From Cavia porcellus (Eukaryota; Chordata; Mammalia; Rodentia; Caviidae), in the NCBI RefSeq assembly GCF_034190915.1, contig NW_026947506.1:9113501-9177500 (forward strand): a stretch of 64,000 bases of DNA, in the 5' to 3' direction. This document shows positions 13,464 through 25,382 of this stretch, in pieces. Within the stretch, counting starts at the first letter, position 1. Each line of letters starts with the position of its first letter. The translations under genes and the position numbers were made by a program. Under the pieces are notes generated by a model that was not told the origin of the DNA, searched no databases, and worked only from the letters and a program-made list of their open reading frames with translations.

Positions 13464-16208
13464 ATTTAGAGAAATTACTCCTAAAATTCATTTGGAGTGA
13501 AAAGACACCTAAAATAGCAAAGACAGTTCTAAGCAACAAAGGCAAGGCAGGAGGCATCACAATCCCTGACTTGAAGTTATACTACAAAGCAACCGTAGTA
13601 AAATCAACATGGTACTGGAATCAAAACAGAGCTGAAGATCAATGGAATAGATTAGAAGATACAACCACAACTACAAACACACTCAACCACCTTATCTTTG
13701 ATAAAGGAGCCAAACAGGTTCACTGGAAGAACGACAGTCTTTTTAATAAGTGGTTTTGGAAAAACTGGCTCTCCATATGCCGAAAACTAAAACTAGACCC
13801 ATGCCTATCACCATGTACTAAATTAAAATCTAAATGGGTCAAAGATCTGAATATTAAAACAGAAACACTAAATCTATTGGAAGACAAATTGGGTGAAACC
13901 TTGAAGACATAGGGGTAGGTAGAGAATTCATGAACAGGACTCAAACCGCACAGAAATACTTCCCAGAATCAATACCTGGGACCAACTCTTATTAAAAAGT
14001 TTCTGCATGTCAAAAAAAGTCTCCAGCATAGTGAAACGAAAATCCACAAACTGGGAAAAGACCTTAGTGAACTCCCCCTCAGACAAGGGACTTTTGTCTA
14101 AAACATATAAAGAATTAAAAAAACTCAGACCCCCAAAATTCAAAGATCCAATCCAAAAATGGGCATCTGAGATGAATACACAATTCTCAGATGAAGAAGT
14201 ACAATTCTCAGATGAATAAATACAAATGGCAAATAAATACATGAAAAAATGTTCATCATCATTACTCATTAGAGAAATGCACATTAAAACCACACTGAGA
14301 TACCATCTCACTCCTGAAAGAATGGCCAGGATCAAGAAAACCAACAACAACAAATGCTGGAGAGGCTGTGGGGGAAAAGGAACTCTCCTACACTGTTGGT
14401 GGGAGTGTAGACTGGTGCAACCTTTGTGGAGGTCACTCTGGAGATTTCTCAAAAAGCTGGGATTGGAAGTCCCATTTGTTCCAGCTATTCCACTTCTAGG
14501 CATATTCCCAGAAGAACTGAAAGCATCATACCACAGTGATATATGCGCACCTATGTTTATAGCAGCACAATTTGTAATCGCCAGATCTTGGAAACAACCC
14601 AAGTGTCCATCAACTGAGGGATGGATAAAAAAAGTTGTGGTATTTTTATACAATGGAGTACTCAGCTATAAAGAAGGATCACATTGAGATATTTATAAAT
14701 AAATGGGCACAGCTTGAGACCATACTCATAAGTGAAATAAATCAAACTCACATCTGTGAATACCAAATAGTTTCCCTAGTGTAAGAAAGGATTCAAATAT
14801 ATAAAAATATGTGATAATCATGATTCCCCATTATGTGGCCTTGCAGCCTTATAAAGCTTTCACTCATTAATTGGAATGGCCTTATTCTGGGCTGCTTGAT
14901 ATTATTGCCTGTGATGAAATAAACAGCTATTTCGAAGAAAACAAGACATCATAATAGCTAGTGCTGATTTAATATCATCTTATTTTGAAGCCCCAGCAAA
15001 TTGTTGCTCTTCTGTCTCCATTGGTTTTATCATGTTGTATCTTACTGGATTTTATTATATGAGATAGTATAAACAAAATGTTTTATATGTAAAGATATAA
15101 TATAGAAACCATTGTTTGTTTTCTGTTATCTGGTTCTAAATACCTGTAATACTTTCATCCACTTGAATGCTTTCACACTGTCTTGATATGTCTGATGCTA
15201 TAGTATACAAAGTTATATTCAAATACTTCAAGGAAAAAGACACTATGGTAACTACTATTAAGTCGGGTTATTTGGTGGTGAAGCACTAGGTTGCTGAAAT
15301 TGTCATGCTTTGACCTGTACTGTTATGTTGCTATGTCCTCTTTTATCTCAATCTCCCCCTTATTCATTAAAAAAATTATTTATTTATTTATATTTTTTAT
15401 TATTTTTTAATTAAAGGGAAAAATCAAAAAAAATTAGCAGGATATGTGATAGTAATTTTTTTGATTTCCTATTAACTTGATTTGAAGTCCTGTATTGCTC
15501 CCACTATCTTGTTTTGACTGATTAGACTCTGTTCCGTTCTGTCTGGTAGTATCAAGTTTGAGGGTATAGGCAACTACTTTGAAGGCAAAAGATTCACTAT
15601 GATGCCCATTCTGGTTTGACTATTATCTTCTTTTGAAGTCCTATAATGTCTCTAGTGTTTAGGTTTTATTGGTCTTGTTCTGTACTGTTTTGTTCAACTT
15701 TATTATACCTAATGATATAGGCAATTCTTTTTAAGGAAGCAAGTGGCATTATGGTAACCATTGTTGATAACCTTGTTTTTACATTATGTACTATGTCGAT
15801 CCTTAGTTTTGACTGACAGCTTTGTTTTGTCACATTTAGTTTTATTTTCTTCCAAAAAAAAGTAATAAGAACTATGGGAGTAATAAAACCCAAAATGTGT
15901 AAATGTTGTAAAAAAAAAGAGAGAGGAAAAAAAGTGCTCTAAAGGATTGCAAGGGTGTTTAGGTGTGTTAGGATAGATGACCATATTACGGAGTTTTTTT
16001 GGATCATTCAACACAACTGTTTGAATGTCCACTTTGTATGCTTTGATCTTGTGACTTGAGCAACTATTTCTAAGATGACAATGTGTAATCTATTAACTGA
16101 TTTCTTATTGTTTTTTTATAGTCCTGTATTACTTGTACCCTTACACTGTTTTGTCTTGTTTTGTTTTTTTTCTTTTTTTCCCTTTTAAATAAAATTTAAA
16201 AAGAAAAG
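13464..16208 (+). mobile_element. 5'-truncated LINE-1: ORF2 C-terminus and full 3' UTR
   Basis: Plus-strand LINE-1. Broken frames at 13571-13912, 14007-14219 and 14226-14687 cover the C-terminal part of ORF2. The last includes the cysteine-rich motif (Cys-X3-Cys-X7-His-X4-Cys, near codons 39-56 of that frame). A long T-rich 3' UTR runs from about 14750 and ends in an A-rich tail near 16205. Imperfect flanking repeats AGAGACCTCACAG (13451-13463) and AGAGACTCTCAG (16209-16220) are a likely target duplication. The 3' UTR is useful for recognising other fragments of this family here (16801, 39850, 49625). Unit B lacks it. Confidence 0.85.
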
Positions 16209-16800
16209 AGAGACTCTCAGTAGCTGGTTGGCTCAGCACTGTCAACAAAATCCCAGGTAACCTATTTACTACGTGGCCTTTCTCCAGCAGGGGCCCTTGG
16301 TCTCTCTTCTCAAAGCAAATCTTCCATTTTTACACTCTGTATTCTGACAACGGGGAGGCATCCATGATAAACTCAAGACACTCTTTATATTGTCCCAGTG
16401 TCAAATACTTGCCTTCTTTTTAATACTAATTTTTCATCAGCAAACCTCTCCTCTGCTCTAACTTTGCAGCCCCAATTTTATTGCAGCTTCCTTTCTTAGA
16501 CAACTCATCTGTTAAACTCATTCAGCTGTGCCACTTGCACTTGATTCTCAATGGAGTGCCAACTAAATGCCCACCAGCAGTGGCAATGCCACAGCTTCAA
16601 CACTAAGATCCTTTGAAATTTCCTGTCGTATTAGTCAGTTCAGTGCCCTTAATCTCATTATCCTGCAAAGTCTAAGGAAATGAGCAAAATACAGGCAAAT
16701 TTTCAGTCAGAATGTAACACACTTTACCTTGAATCCTAATGCCAGTGGAGTACATGTTCCAAACCAAAACCTCCTGAGGCTGATTTTTACCATCTGTCTT

Positions 16801-16968
16801 TTTTTTTTATTTAAGAGGAAAAAGAGAAAAACACAAAACAAAACAAAGCGGTGTAAGGGTACACGTAATACAGAACTACAAAAAATATTAACTTGTTTTG
16901 AAGTCCTGTAATACTCCCACAATCTTGTTTTGACTGATTAGACTCTGTTTCATTCTGTATGATAGTAC
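16801..16968. mobile_element. Tiny LINE-1 3'-UTR insertion with internal inversion
   Basis: A perfect 12-bp repeat, ACCATCTGTCTT, at 16789-16800 and 16969-16980 flanks this insertion. Its left part (16801-16885) is minus-strand LINE-1 3' end with the tail as poly-T. Its right part (16886-16968) is a plus-strand piece matching 15476-15555 of the neighbouring LINE-1. Opposite orientations inside one target duplication fit inversion during target-primed reverse transcription (twin priming). Confidence 0.85.
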
Positions 16969-17159
16969 CATCTGTCTTATAATTGGCATTTTGGATTTCT
17001 GAGCACTGACCATTAATTATCCAACAGCAGGTTACAGCCTTCTATGGCTTCTTCAGCAAGTATCTTCAAATATTTCCAAATTTCTTGCCATGAACCACTT
17101 TAAAAGTCTTCTGAATCACAGTCAGGTAGCATCCCTACTTCTCAGGCACCAAGATATGT

Positions 17160-17515
17160 TTCGGTCACTTTCCTCCTCACTGAGTCACAAAACCTGACAT
17201 CTGTAACTTGAAAGAGGAAGTTTGTTTTGCCTCCCAGCTTACAGAGGTTTCAGTCCTTGTATGGGTGGTAGCATGGTGGGCCCTGAGGTGGAGGAAATCT
17301 GCTCATGACATGGCAGTGGGAAGAGAAGGAAATGAGGAGAGGAACATGAAGAAAGATATTCACTTCCAGGTCATGCCCTATAGACCTGCCTCTTCTAATA
17401 GACCCCATCTCCTAACAGAAAGTCCCCTAAAGTCCAATCACCTAGAGAAAGCCTCACCTTTGAGCCCATGTGGCTTTGGGGAGACATCTAGATATAAACC
17501 AAAACAAGAGCAAAC
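17160..17515. mobile_element. Dispersed repeat, third copy
   Basis: Same family as 8521-8985 and 12410-12775. It contains TTACAGAGGTTTCAGTCC and ends in GGGGAGACATCTAGATATAA. Frames through it, including a 117-codon one, carry no recognisable domain. Confidence 0.5.
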
Positions 17516-19174
17516 ACAGATAGAGATGTACAAATTCCCCAAACATAAATTTCAACATTAAATATCATAAATACATATTAATGAGAAATAAATTGACAAA
17601 ATAAAGGACAGTGAGGTTTAGAATTTCATTTTGCTGATAAGGATTTTTTTAGTTTTTTTCATTTTCAGTCTTTAGAGATTCTGTACATCAGAGATAGGCC
17701 TTTGAGCATCTGAGATCACTGAGTGTGTACCCAGTACTGACCAATCCATCACAACCATTAGTCTAGATTAAACCTGGTAGAATAGAGGAAGTAGCACATG
17801 GTCCACATCATCTAGTTGACATCTCAAGGAGATAGTTTCCGGAATAATTTAGAAAGGAAATGTGCTGAGGACAGTCCTGCAGGATCCTTGAAGCAAGTTA
17901 TAAAGTGATGCCACACTAAGCAGATCACCACTGATGTAAGAATAGAAAATGGAACATTGGGGACAAAACAGAAAATCTAGATAATATTTATCAGTGAATA
18001 TGGATGTGAGTTATATACTATGAACCTGATCTTTGAGGTTAGAGCAAGTTATTTACAGAAAATTATTATTGAGTAAATGGTATATAATACATGTCAAAGT
18101 ATTTGGGAAGCAAACAGCAAAATTCTCTTAGTTTCCACCATGAACAAATTCTAAAAAAGCTGGTATGTCCTGGGTGATCCCCTCCTGCTGCAGACACTCA
18201 GGTGTTCAGCTGGCAATGTCACCGGCTCCCCATTCTCCTGCGGCTCTCATCGGCCCAGAGACCCCTCAGCTGCTGAATCAATCTCACGAGACTCGATTTC
18301 CTCATTTGCAAGGTGATGCATAAATTACCACTCTGAAATTATATATTCCACAAACCACTCATACAGAGTGATTCAGAGACTCATGAAACTTCATGAGTAC
18401 TACAATCACTGAAAGCAATAACTACTTATTTCTAGAGAGTCAAAACAGTGCTAAATGCATTCTAATTTTTCGTAACATCTGAAATTTCATAATGGAGTAG
18501 ATATTGAATTGAAAGCAATGCATACAAGGTTCAAAGCTAGGTTGTATTAATCTTTAAGTGCTGTGCAGACAGCATATTACAGTGAGGACTACATATTTTC
18601 TTTTCCTTGCCTTTGTGTATGAAATCACTTATGTGTGGGAAACTAGTCATAAGGATCAAGGACCAGTTGATCTTCCCTGCGGTCATGAAAGAAGAAACAG
18701 CAAGCTCTTTCTCCTTTGGCAACGTGCTGGCATGCTGGAACACTGAAAGTTCCAGAGAAGTCAACAACAGCTGAGATTTCATTAGAGCAATACCTACCTG
18801 GGTACAATTTGCAAATAATGAGAAACAGATGAATTAACCTAATTGCTTGTTTTCTTGGCTAAGTTGAGTAAAATCAAAGTGAGCTACATGCTCAGGGCTC
18901 TTGGTCCACTGGAGGAAAGAGACCCCTGTCCCTTCCTTCAAAGTTATTTCTGTGTCTTGTCTTTAATCTCAATTTTCCCCCTCTGGTTAGGCATTTCTAG
19001 CAGGCTGGTTTCCTGCACTTATCTATTCCAGAACGGCACCCCAACCAATTCACCTTCCATTGGAACAAGCAGGACTCATTTCAGACAGTGTCCTGGAACC
19101 ATCATCACACTGAGAACTTACACAAGAGTGTCAACAGACATCCTGCATTGTTAGGAAGGATCTCATGAAGAACA

Positions 19175-19200
19175 CATGAAGTATTTATAGAGGGTTGATT
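19175..19200 (-). promoter_or_regulatory. TATA-like element upstream of the dead MSMB copy
   Basis: On the minus strand this reads CTCTATAAATAC. The surrounding 150 bp align with the region upstream of the intact gene at 34200-34340. The matching position in unit B reads CTTTGTAAATAC, and unit B has another TATA-like site closer to its first exon. Function is inferred from position only. Confidence 0.35.
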
Positions 19201-19974
19201 ATCAAAAGGATACTATCAGTTTCAGCTGATGAATGAGATATTTATCTATCAGATCTCCTTCCCAATTATGTGCTTACTCTGTCCCCTCCCCTTATATGTG
19301 GGTGTCATTGACCTGAGTGGGAAGAGAATAAAGAGATCTTCCCTGAGCCTGTACTCTGCATAATGTGAGCACATACCATATGGTTACCCAATTTCCCCAG
19401 AGAAACAGGCTCAGTAGTTCCAGTCACCACTACTGAATGCAGAAGCCCAATTTCATGAAGACATAAGAACAGCACAACAGTTGAGTCTGACATCCCAGGT
19501 TTGATCAAAGACACTGCCTAGAATCATATAGGAGAGAACAAGAATGCACTACACATTCTGCAGAGCACAGGGGAGAACCAACCAGCTCAGGTTGCTCTTA
19601 AAGCATAACTTTAATCACTATAAATTCTTTAAAAACATGTCTTAAACCTTAATCCATTGCTCTCTGGGGCAACAAGCAAGTCTTCTTTCTATTTGTTCAG
19701 GAATTATTTCTTTTATGAAAACAGGAGGAGTTGCTTCATAAAACTAAAAACACAAGCACTGGATAATCCAGTAATCCAGTGTCTGGGTGTATTTACAAAG
19801 ATCTAAACCACAATGTCAAAAGTAGTTCCTGAACTCTCATGCTTACTACAGCATTATTCACATCCAAAATGTTGAGTCAACCTAACTGATCATCAACCGA
19901 GGAATGTTTTAAAAATGGTGAAAGGTACACAAAATGTGTATAACGTAGTCACAACATGGTTGAATACCTGCCAT

Positions 19975-21850
19975 TTGCAATTGTTTTTGCATCTTCTAAT
20001 CCCTTCCATTGACTCTTGGGTCTCATTTTTTTCTCCAGGACCATGTGGCTTTTTTTTAAATCACAATATCTTTGTAGTATAATTTCAAGTCATGGATTAT
20101 GACTCCTCCTACTTTACTTTTGTTGTTCACAATTGGTTTTGCTATTCTAGGTCTGTTCTAGCTGCAAATGAATTTAGGATTATTTGCTTTAATGCTGTGA
20201 GCTCTGGCATTGCTATATTGATTGGGATTGCATTGAATATGTATAACAATTTTGGGAAGATGACCATTTTCATGATGTTGACTCTTTCTATCCAAGAGTA
20301 AGAGATATTTTCCCATTTTCTGATAATCCTCTTCTATCTCATTTTTCAGAGTACTGTAGTTGTCAATGTAAAAGTATTTTACTTCGTTAGACTGATTTCT
20401 AAGTATTTCCTTTTTCAATTCTACTATGAAAGATGTGGTTTCCTTAAATTCTCTCTCAGAAAGATTGTTATTTATGTATAGGAATGCTGTTGATTTTTGA
20501 GTGTTGACTTTTTATAGAGCTATCTTCAAAAAAGGGGCTGAACTTCTTAGCCAGAAGACAGATAGCCCCTTTAATACATGGTAATAGAAAAACTAGATTT
20601 ACACATGCCAAACAAATATCTATCACCATGCACCAAACTAAAATAAAAATGGATGAGAATTTATATCTAAATTCTAAAACAGGACACTAAATCTTCTGGA
20701 AGATAGACTAAGTAGAACGGTTGAAAGCATTGGTATATTCAAAGACGTTATGACCAAAACCCTGATCCCATGGGAAATACTACAAAGATTCAACAACTAG
20801 GATCTCATCTTATTAAAAAGTTTTTGCACAGCAAAAGAAATCATCAACAGAGTGAAGAGACAACCCACAGAATGGGAAAATACTTTGCCAATTGTTCCTC
20901 AGGCAAAGGGCTAATCCTTAGAATGCATAAAGAACTCAAAAAATCAGATACCCCACATTTAAATATCAAATCCAAAACTGAGCATCTAAAATGAGTATCT
21001 ACTTCTCAGATGAATAAGTACAAACAACAAATAAGTATAGGAAAAAAATGATCAACATCCATGATCATTTGAGAGATGCAAATTAAAACAAAACTGAGAT
21101 TTCATCTCACTTCAGAAAGGATTATTATCAAGAAATCAACCAATAACAAATGTTGATGGGTCTGTGAGCAAAAAGTAACCCTTTTCTACTGTTGATGGGA
21201 GTATAAACTGGTGCATTCACCAAAGAAATCAATGTGGAGATTCATTAAAAAAAACTAGAGGTTTCATTTGACCTCGCCATTCTCCTTCTTGCTATCTTCT
21301 CAAAAGAGTTAAAAGCATCATACCACAATGATATATGCACACTCATGTTATAGCAACACAATGAGTAACAGTTAAATGTTGCAAACAGTCCAGATGTCCA
21401 TCAACTGATGAGTGAATAAAGATGTGGGATTTTTTGTTAGGTTATTTTTGTACAATGGAGCACTATTCATTCATAAGGATAAATGAGACATTTCTAGGTA
21501 AACTGATGCATGTTAAGAGTATGGTTTAAAACCATACTCTTAAGTGAAATAAACTGGACAAATATGTATAAATATCACGTTATTTGATATGGGAAACTGA
21601 AAGTGTAAATAAAGGCCAAAATGCACAATAGTTATTGTCAAATAGGAAGAAGATGTTGAAATAGGCAGGAGAACTACAGAGGTGATAAAGAGAAAGTAAG
21701 AAGGGGAAAATAAAAAAAGAAGGGGAAAATGGAAACAAAGATTTGTAAATCAAGAGAGGAAGAGTTTTTAAAGAAGGGGAAAGTAACTTTTAAAGAAAGT
21801 TAATAAAAGAAGAATCAAAATTTATCATATCCAGGTACAAATCCCTTTTG
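19975..21850. mobile_element. LINE-1 with 5' inversion (twin priming)
   Basis: The left part (about 19975-20525) is minus-strand LINE-1 ORF2, from the reverse transcriptase side of the gene. The right part (about 20530-21850) is plus-strand ORF2 end plus 3' UTR, from further along the same gene. The two halves meet head to head near 20528. Unit B is uninterrupted at the matching site near 34960-34985. Frames are broken throughout. An older LINE-1-like fragment shared by both units flanks it on the left (19780-19940). Confidence 0.75.
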
Positions 21851-22749
21851 ATTAATGTAATCATAATCTATACCTAAAATGCAGCAATAAAATTAATGAA
21901 AATAACATGTCATTTGTAAAAATATGAGTGGACATGGAGATTTTTACATGACACAAAATAAGCTGGACACATACTGCATGACCTGACAGACTTCTGGGAT
22001 CTATCACAGATGCTCACACAGCAGGCAAGAGGAACATGGAGGCTGCCAAAGCCCAATGAGAGCCAGGAGGAGAAGGAGAAGGGAAAGCATGATCCCTGTG
22101 TGCTGAATAACAGTTCGATCAAAGTCAGAGCTTTTGCTGCGCTTTTGAAGATTAGGGTGAGCACACGTATCAGTCACCCACTGAAGATGTCGCAAAGCTG
22201 GAGGAACGTGGATTACAAGATTTTCCATAAAGGAATGCTAAATGCTGCAGGGCACAAGTATGTGAGGTATTTAAACAGTACATAATGTAGACATGTATCA
22301 GAACATCATATGACACCAGATCATCATGAACAATTTTTATGCTTTTATGCTTGATGTTAAAATATAACAATATTTTTAAATGAAAGTTAATAAACGTTTT
22401 TCTTTCTGAAAAAACAAGCATTCTCTTTCAAAACATCAGTGCTGGAACTCATGGCCACACTGCTCTTTGGGTAAAAGCAAGAAGTAGCACCTCCTGCCAT
22501 CTGTACCGGTGAGCTCCAGCTGATATGACCATGCACCTTAGAGCTGAACTAAAGAGACCCATTTGTTCATCATGATGGGAGAGAAGAAATGCCAGGTCAA
22601 GGGACTGGAGGCAAGTTTGGTCTCCTGCAAGATGCATGCCCTTATTTGCAGACAGTGCTCTGCAGCCTCTTCACATGGAACACATCCCTGCTGTCTTTTT
22701 ATACATTCAAATTTCCATGCATAAGGACCTCAGACCTAATGGATTAGAG

Positions 22750-22753
<4 letters not shown>

Positions 22754-22810
<57 letters not shown>

Positions 22811-22813
22811 TTA
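22754..22813 (+). repeat. (CT)n microsatellite
   Basis: An almost pure CT run of about 60 bp with one CG interruption. It lies inside an older repeat also present in unit B, where the CT run is missing. The serine/leucine-rich frame across it is not a gene. Confidence 0.95.
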
Positions 22814-23079
22814 CTCTGGTTACATCTTTAAAATCCCCACCTCCAATACAGTCACAACCCAAACTACTGGGAGCTTGGGGATCAAGCTATAAATTTTAAG
22901 CTTAAACTCATCATCGCAAATGTACCCCAAAACTTTCTCCAGCACCCAAATTTCCATGTTGGGGTCCCCAGAGCCCTCAATGGGCTCTGATCTCTTGACC
23001 AGGGGGCCTGGGAGCTCCTCAATGCTGGTCATAATCATCTGTACCACTATTGTCTCCACCACCCCGAGACCACCTTGTA

Positions 23080-23300
23080 GCTTGCTGTGCTGTCCTTCAG
23101 AATACCATTCCTTGGTACTGCAGTGCTGGAAGGCGGAGCTCTGTGGTGGGTTTCTGGGTTATGGGGCTGGAGTCTTATACCTTTATCTCCTCAGTGAGCC
23201 CTCATGTTTGGTAGATAGCAAAACTGCCCCTCACGTTTTAACTTTTCACATAGAATGCTTGCTCTTCTGCTTTCCACATGTGTTATAATCTTAGAACCCT
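23080..23300 (+). mobile_element. MaLR-type LTR fragment (unit A copy)
   Basis: The order of phrases (TACTGCAGTGCTGGAAGGCG, then TTCTGGGTTATGGGGCTGGA, then the GTGAGCCCTCATG part) fits the 5' half of mammalian MaLR LTRs. The counterpart in unit B is at 36090-36330. Confidence 0.5.
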
Positions 23301-23944
23301 ACATTTATTATCAGATGCAGTATGACTTATTACAGTGAATTACTTTGTGATTCATTTTGAGAAGGATCCTTGCTCCGTTGCCCAGTCTGATCTTGGGCAA
23401 ATTTTTTGCCTCAGCTTCGTAAGTTGTTGGGTCTATAATCAGACACCTCTGCACCTGTTCCACCAGGAAAAGGTTTAAAGGTTCAGTTCTAAAATTGACT
23501 TGGTTTATAACCATAGATACAGATAAAGACATGACATCAATATATGTGCATAATGTTCTGTCTATAGCATGGATGCTCCAGGGAAGACAGAAATCTCTAT
23601 TCACTGGATTGCTGTCAATCTTTGGAACATGAATCTCTGTAGCTAAGTGGTGGGAAGCTGTATTTTCTGACAGTGAGGGGACCCTGGGTTGAAATGAACA
23701 CAAAAGACCATGGATGCATCAAGCAGGAACTCCTGGAGACTTGCCAATTTGCCCACACTCCTGTGTGTTGCAACTGCTGCCCATCTTTCCTCCAAGTGCT
23801 ACTAGCAATGTGAGAAGGAGAAGACAACAAGAAAGATAAGTTAGAGATCATTAACCACTAGGTATGATGGCATGTCTCGTGTGATGACAGTTTCATATTC
23901 ATAAAATATGAAATGTCTACCTCTGAAAATCTTTTTTTAATTTT

Positions 23945-25110
23945 TTTTACTTCTGAAAATATCAAGTACATTTTCCAGACTACACAGAAAATATTACAAA
24001 AAAATCAGTAAATGAGATCTTACCTTACTAAAAAGGTTTTGTGCAACAAAAGAAATCAACAACAGAGTGAAAAGACAGCCTACAGAGTGGAAAAAATTAT
24101 AGCCAGTTGTTGTTCCTCAGACCAAGAACTTCTATCTAGAACATATACAGAAATATCAGACCCCACAATTCAAAGGTCCAATCCAAAAATGGGCATCTGA
24201 GATGAATACACACTTCTCACATGAAATACAAATGACAGCAAATAAACGCTGAGAAAGTGTTCAACATCACTGATCATTTGAGAAATGAAAATTAAAACAA
24301 CACTGAGATTCCATCTCACCCCAGTAAGAATGGCTGTCATCAAGAAATCAACCAGTAACAAATTCTGGCAGGACTATGGGGGAAAAGAAACATTTTTCCA
24401 CTGTTGGCAGGAGTATAGACTAGTGTAACCACTGTGGAAGTCAGTGTGGATATTCCTTATACCAGGGTTATCTCTAATACTAGAATGAAGTCACATCACC
24501 TCACTATACCTCTATATTCCTTAATTAAAGGGTTTTGCAAAAGCAAAACAGAAAAAAATTAGGATTAGAGTTCCTATTTAACACAGCTATTCCTCTTCTG
24601 GCTATCTTCCCAGAAGAATTAAAAACATTATACCACAGTGAGGGGCCAGAGATTTAGCTCAGTGGCATAAGCACCTGCCTGGCAAGTGTGAGGTGGTGAG
24701 TTCAATCTCCAGTACCAAAAAAAAAAAAATTATACTACAGTGATATATGTGCACCCATGTTTATAGCAGCCCAATTCATAATAGCCAAATCTTGGAAACA
24801 ACCCAAATGCCCATCAACAGAGGAATGGATAAATGTAGTACAAAGATGTAATATTTTTCTACAATGGAGTACAACTCAACCATAAATAAGGATAAACTGA
24901 AGACTTTTATAGGCAAATGAATGCAATTTGAGAGCATACTCCTAAGCAAAATAAATCAGACCTACATGTATAAACATCGTGTTGTCTCAGTAATGTGAGA
25001 AACTGAACAAGTAAATAAGATCCAAAATATAAAATAGATAGTATCAATTGGGAAGAAACTGTTCAAAAGAAAAGAGAAATTGTGAAGGGGGGAAGAGAAA
25101 GGAAGGAAAA
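23945..25110 (+). mobile_element. LINE-1 ORF2 3' part and tail
   Basis: Plus-strand LINE-1 with degraded ORF2 end, for example a run encoding a SNPKMGI-like end near 24180 and the phrase GGAATGGATAAATGTAGTAC near 24820. A SINE has entered it at 24642. Unit B lacks the element. Edges are approximate. Confidence 0.75.
24642..24728 (+). mobile_element. ID-like SINE inside LINE-1
   Basis: It has the tRNA-like body GATTTAGCTCAGTGGCATAA with GTGAGTTCAATCTCCAGTAC and a poly-A tail. It is flanked by a 15-bp target duplication, ATTATACCACAGTGA (24627-24641) and ATTATACTACAGTGA (24729-24743), with one mismatch. It splits the host LINE-1 cleanly. Confidence 0.92.
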
Positions 25111-25299
25111 GGAAATATATATATGAGGTAGTTAAGGTGGTTACACAGTTTGTTAGTTCATTGAAAAAGGTTTGAGCTAATATTGCTTGCACAATATTTT
25201 ATGCCTATATCTTATACTCTGAGTAGCTACTATGAAGGTAACAATATGCAATGTATTATTATTACTCTCCTACTAGCCTATTTTGCTTTTGTTTTTGCT

Positions 25300-25382
25300 T
25301 TTTTGTTTTTGTACTGGGAATCTTAATTCAAAACTTGTGCTTGTCCGTCAGGCACTTATACCATTGAGCTATATCCCGTGTT
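25300..25382 (-). mobile_element. tRNA-derived SINE, minus strand, decayed
   Basis: On the minus strand the GAGCTATATCCC and GTACTGGGAATC ends reverse into a tRNA-like box pattern typical of old rodent tRNA SINEs. No target duplication was found. Confidence 0.5.

Larger units (their letters stand above)
5590..19070 (-). pseudogene. Decayed MSMB paralog (unit A copy)
   Basis: All four exon positions of the intact gene in unit B have counterparts here. Exon 1 lies near 19064: the ATG survives but the donor reads GAAGGT where unit B has GTAGGT. Exon 2 is 11852-11956, 105 nt against 106; the one-base loss shifts the frame and a TGA follows at the 14th codon. Its acceptor and GTAAGT donor still look good. 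Exon 3 is 10672-10759, 88 nt against 106; it has lost its first cysteine codon and meets an in-frame stop. Exon 4 is about 5590-5705; its acceptor side is changed and cysteine codons are lost. LINE-1 copies fill the introns and flanks. The copy cannot make a microseminoprotein. A non-coding transcript cannot be excluded, because a TATA-like element remains upstream. Confidence 0.85.

Noticed and set aside
13928..14653. 241-codon minus-strand frame
   Set aside because: It is antisense to LINE-1 ORF2, whose plus-strand frames match the LINE-1 family, so it is a shadow frame.
22636..22899. 87-codon frame with serine/leucine repeats
   Set aside because: Most of it is the CT microsatellite.
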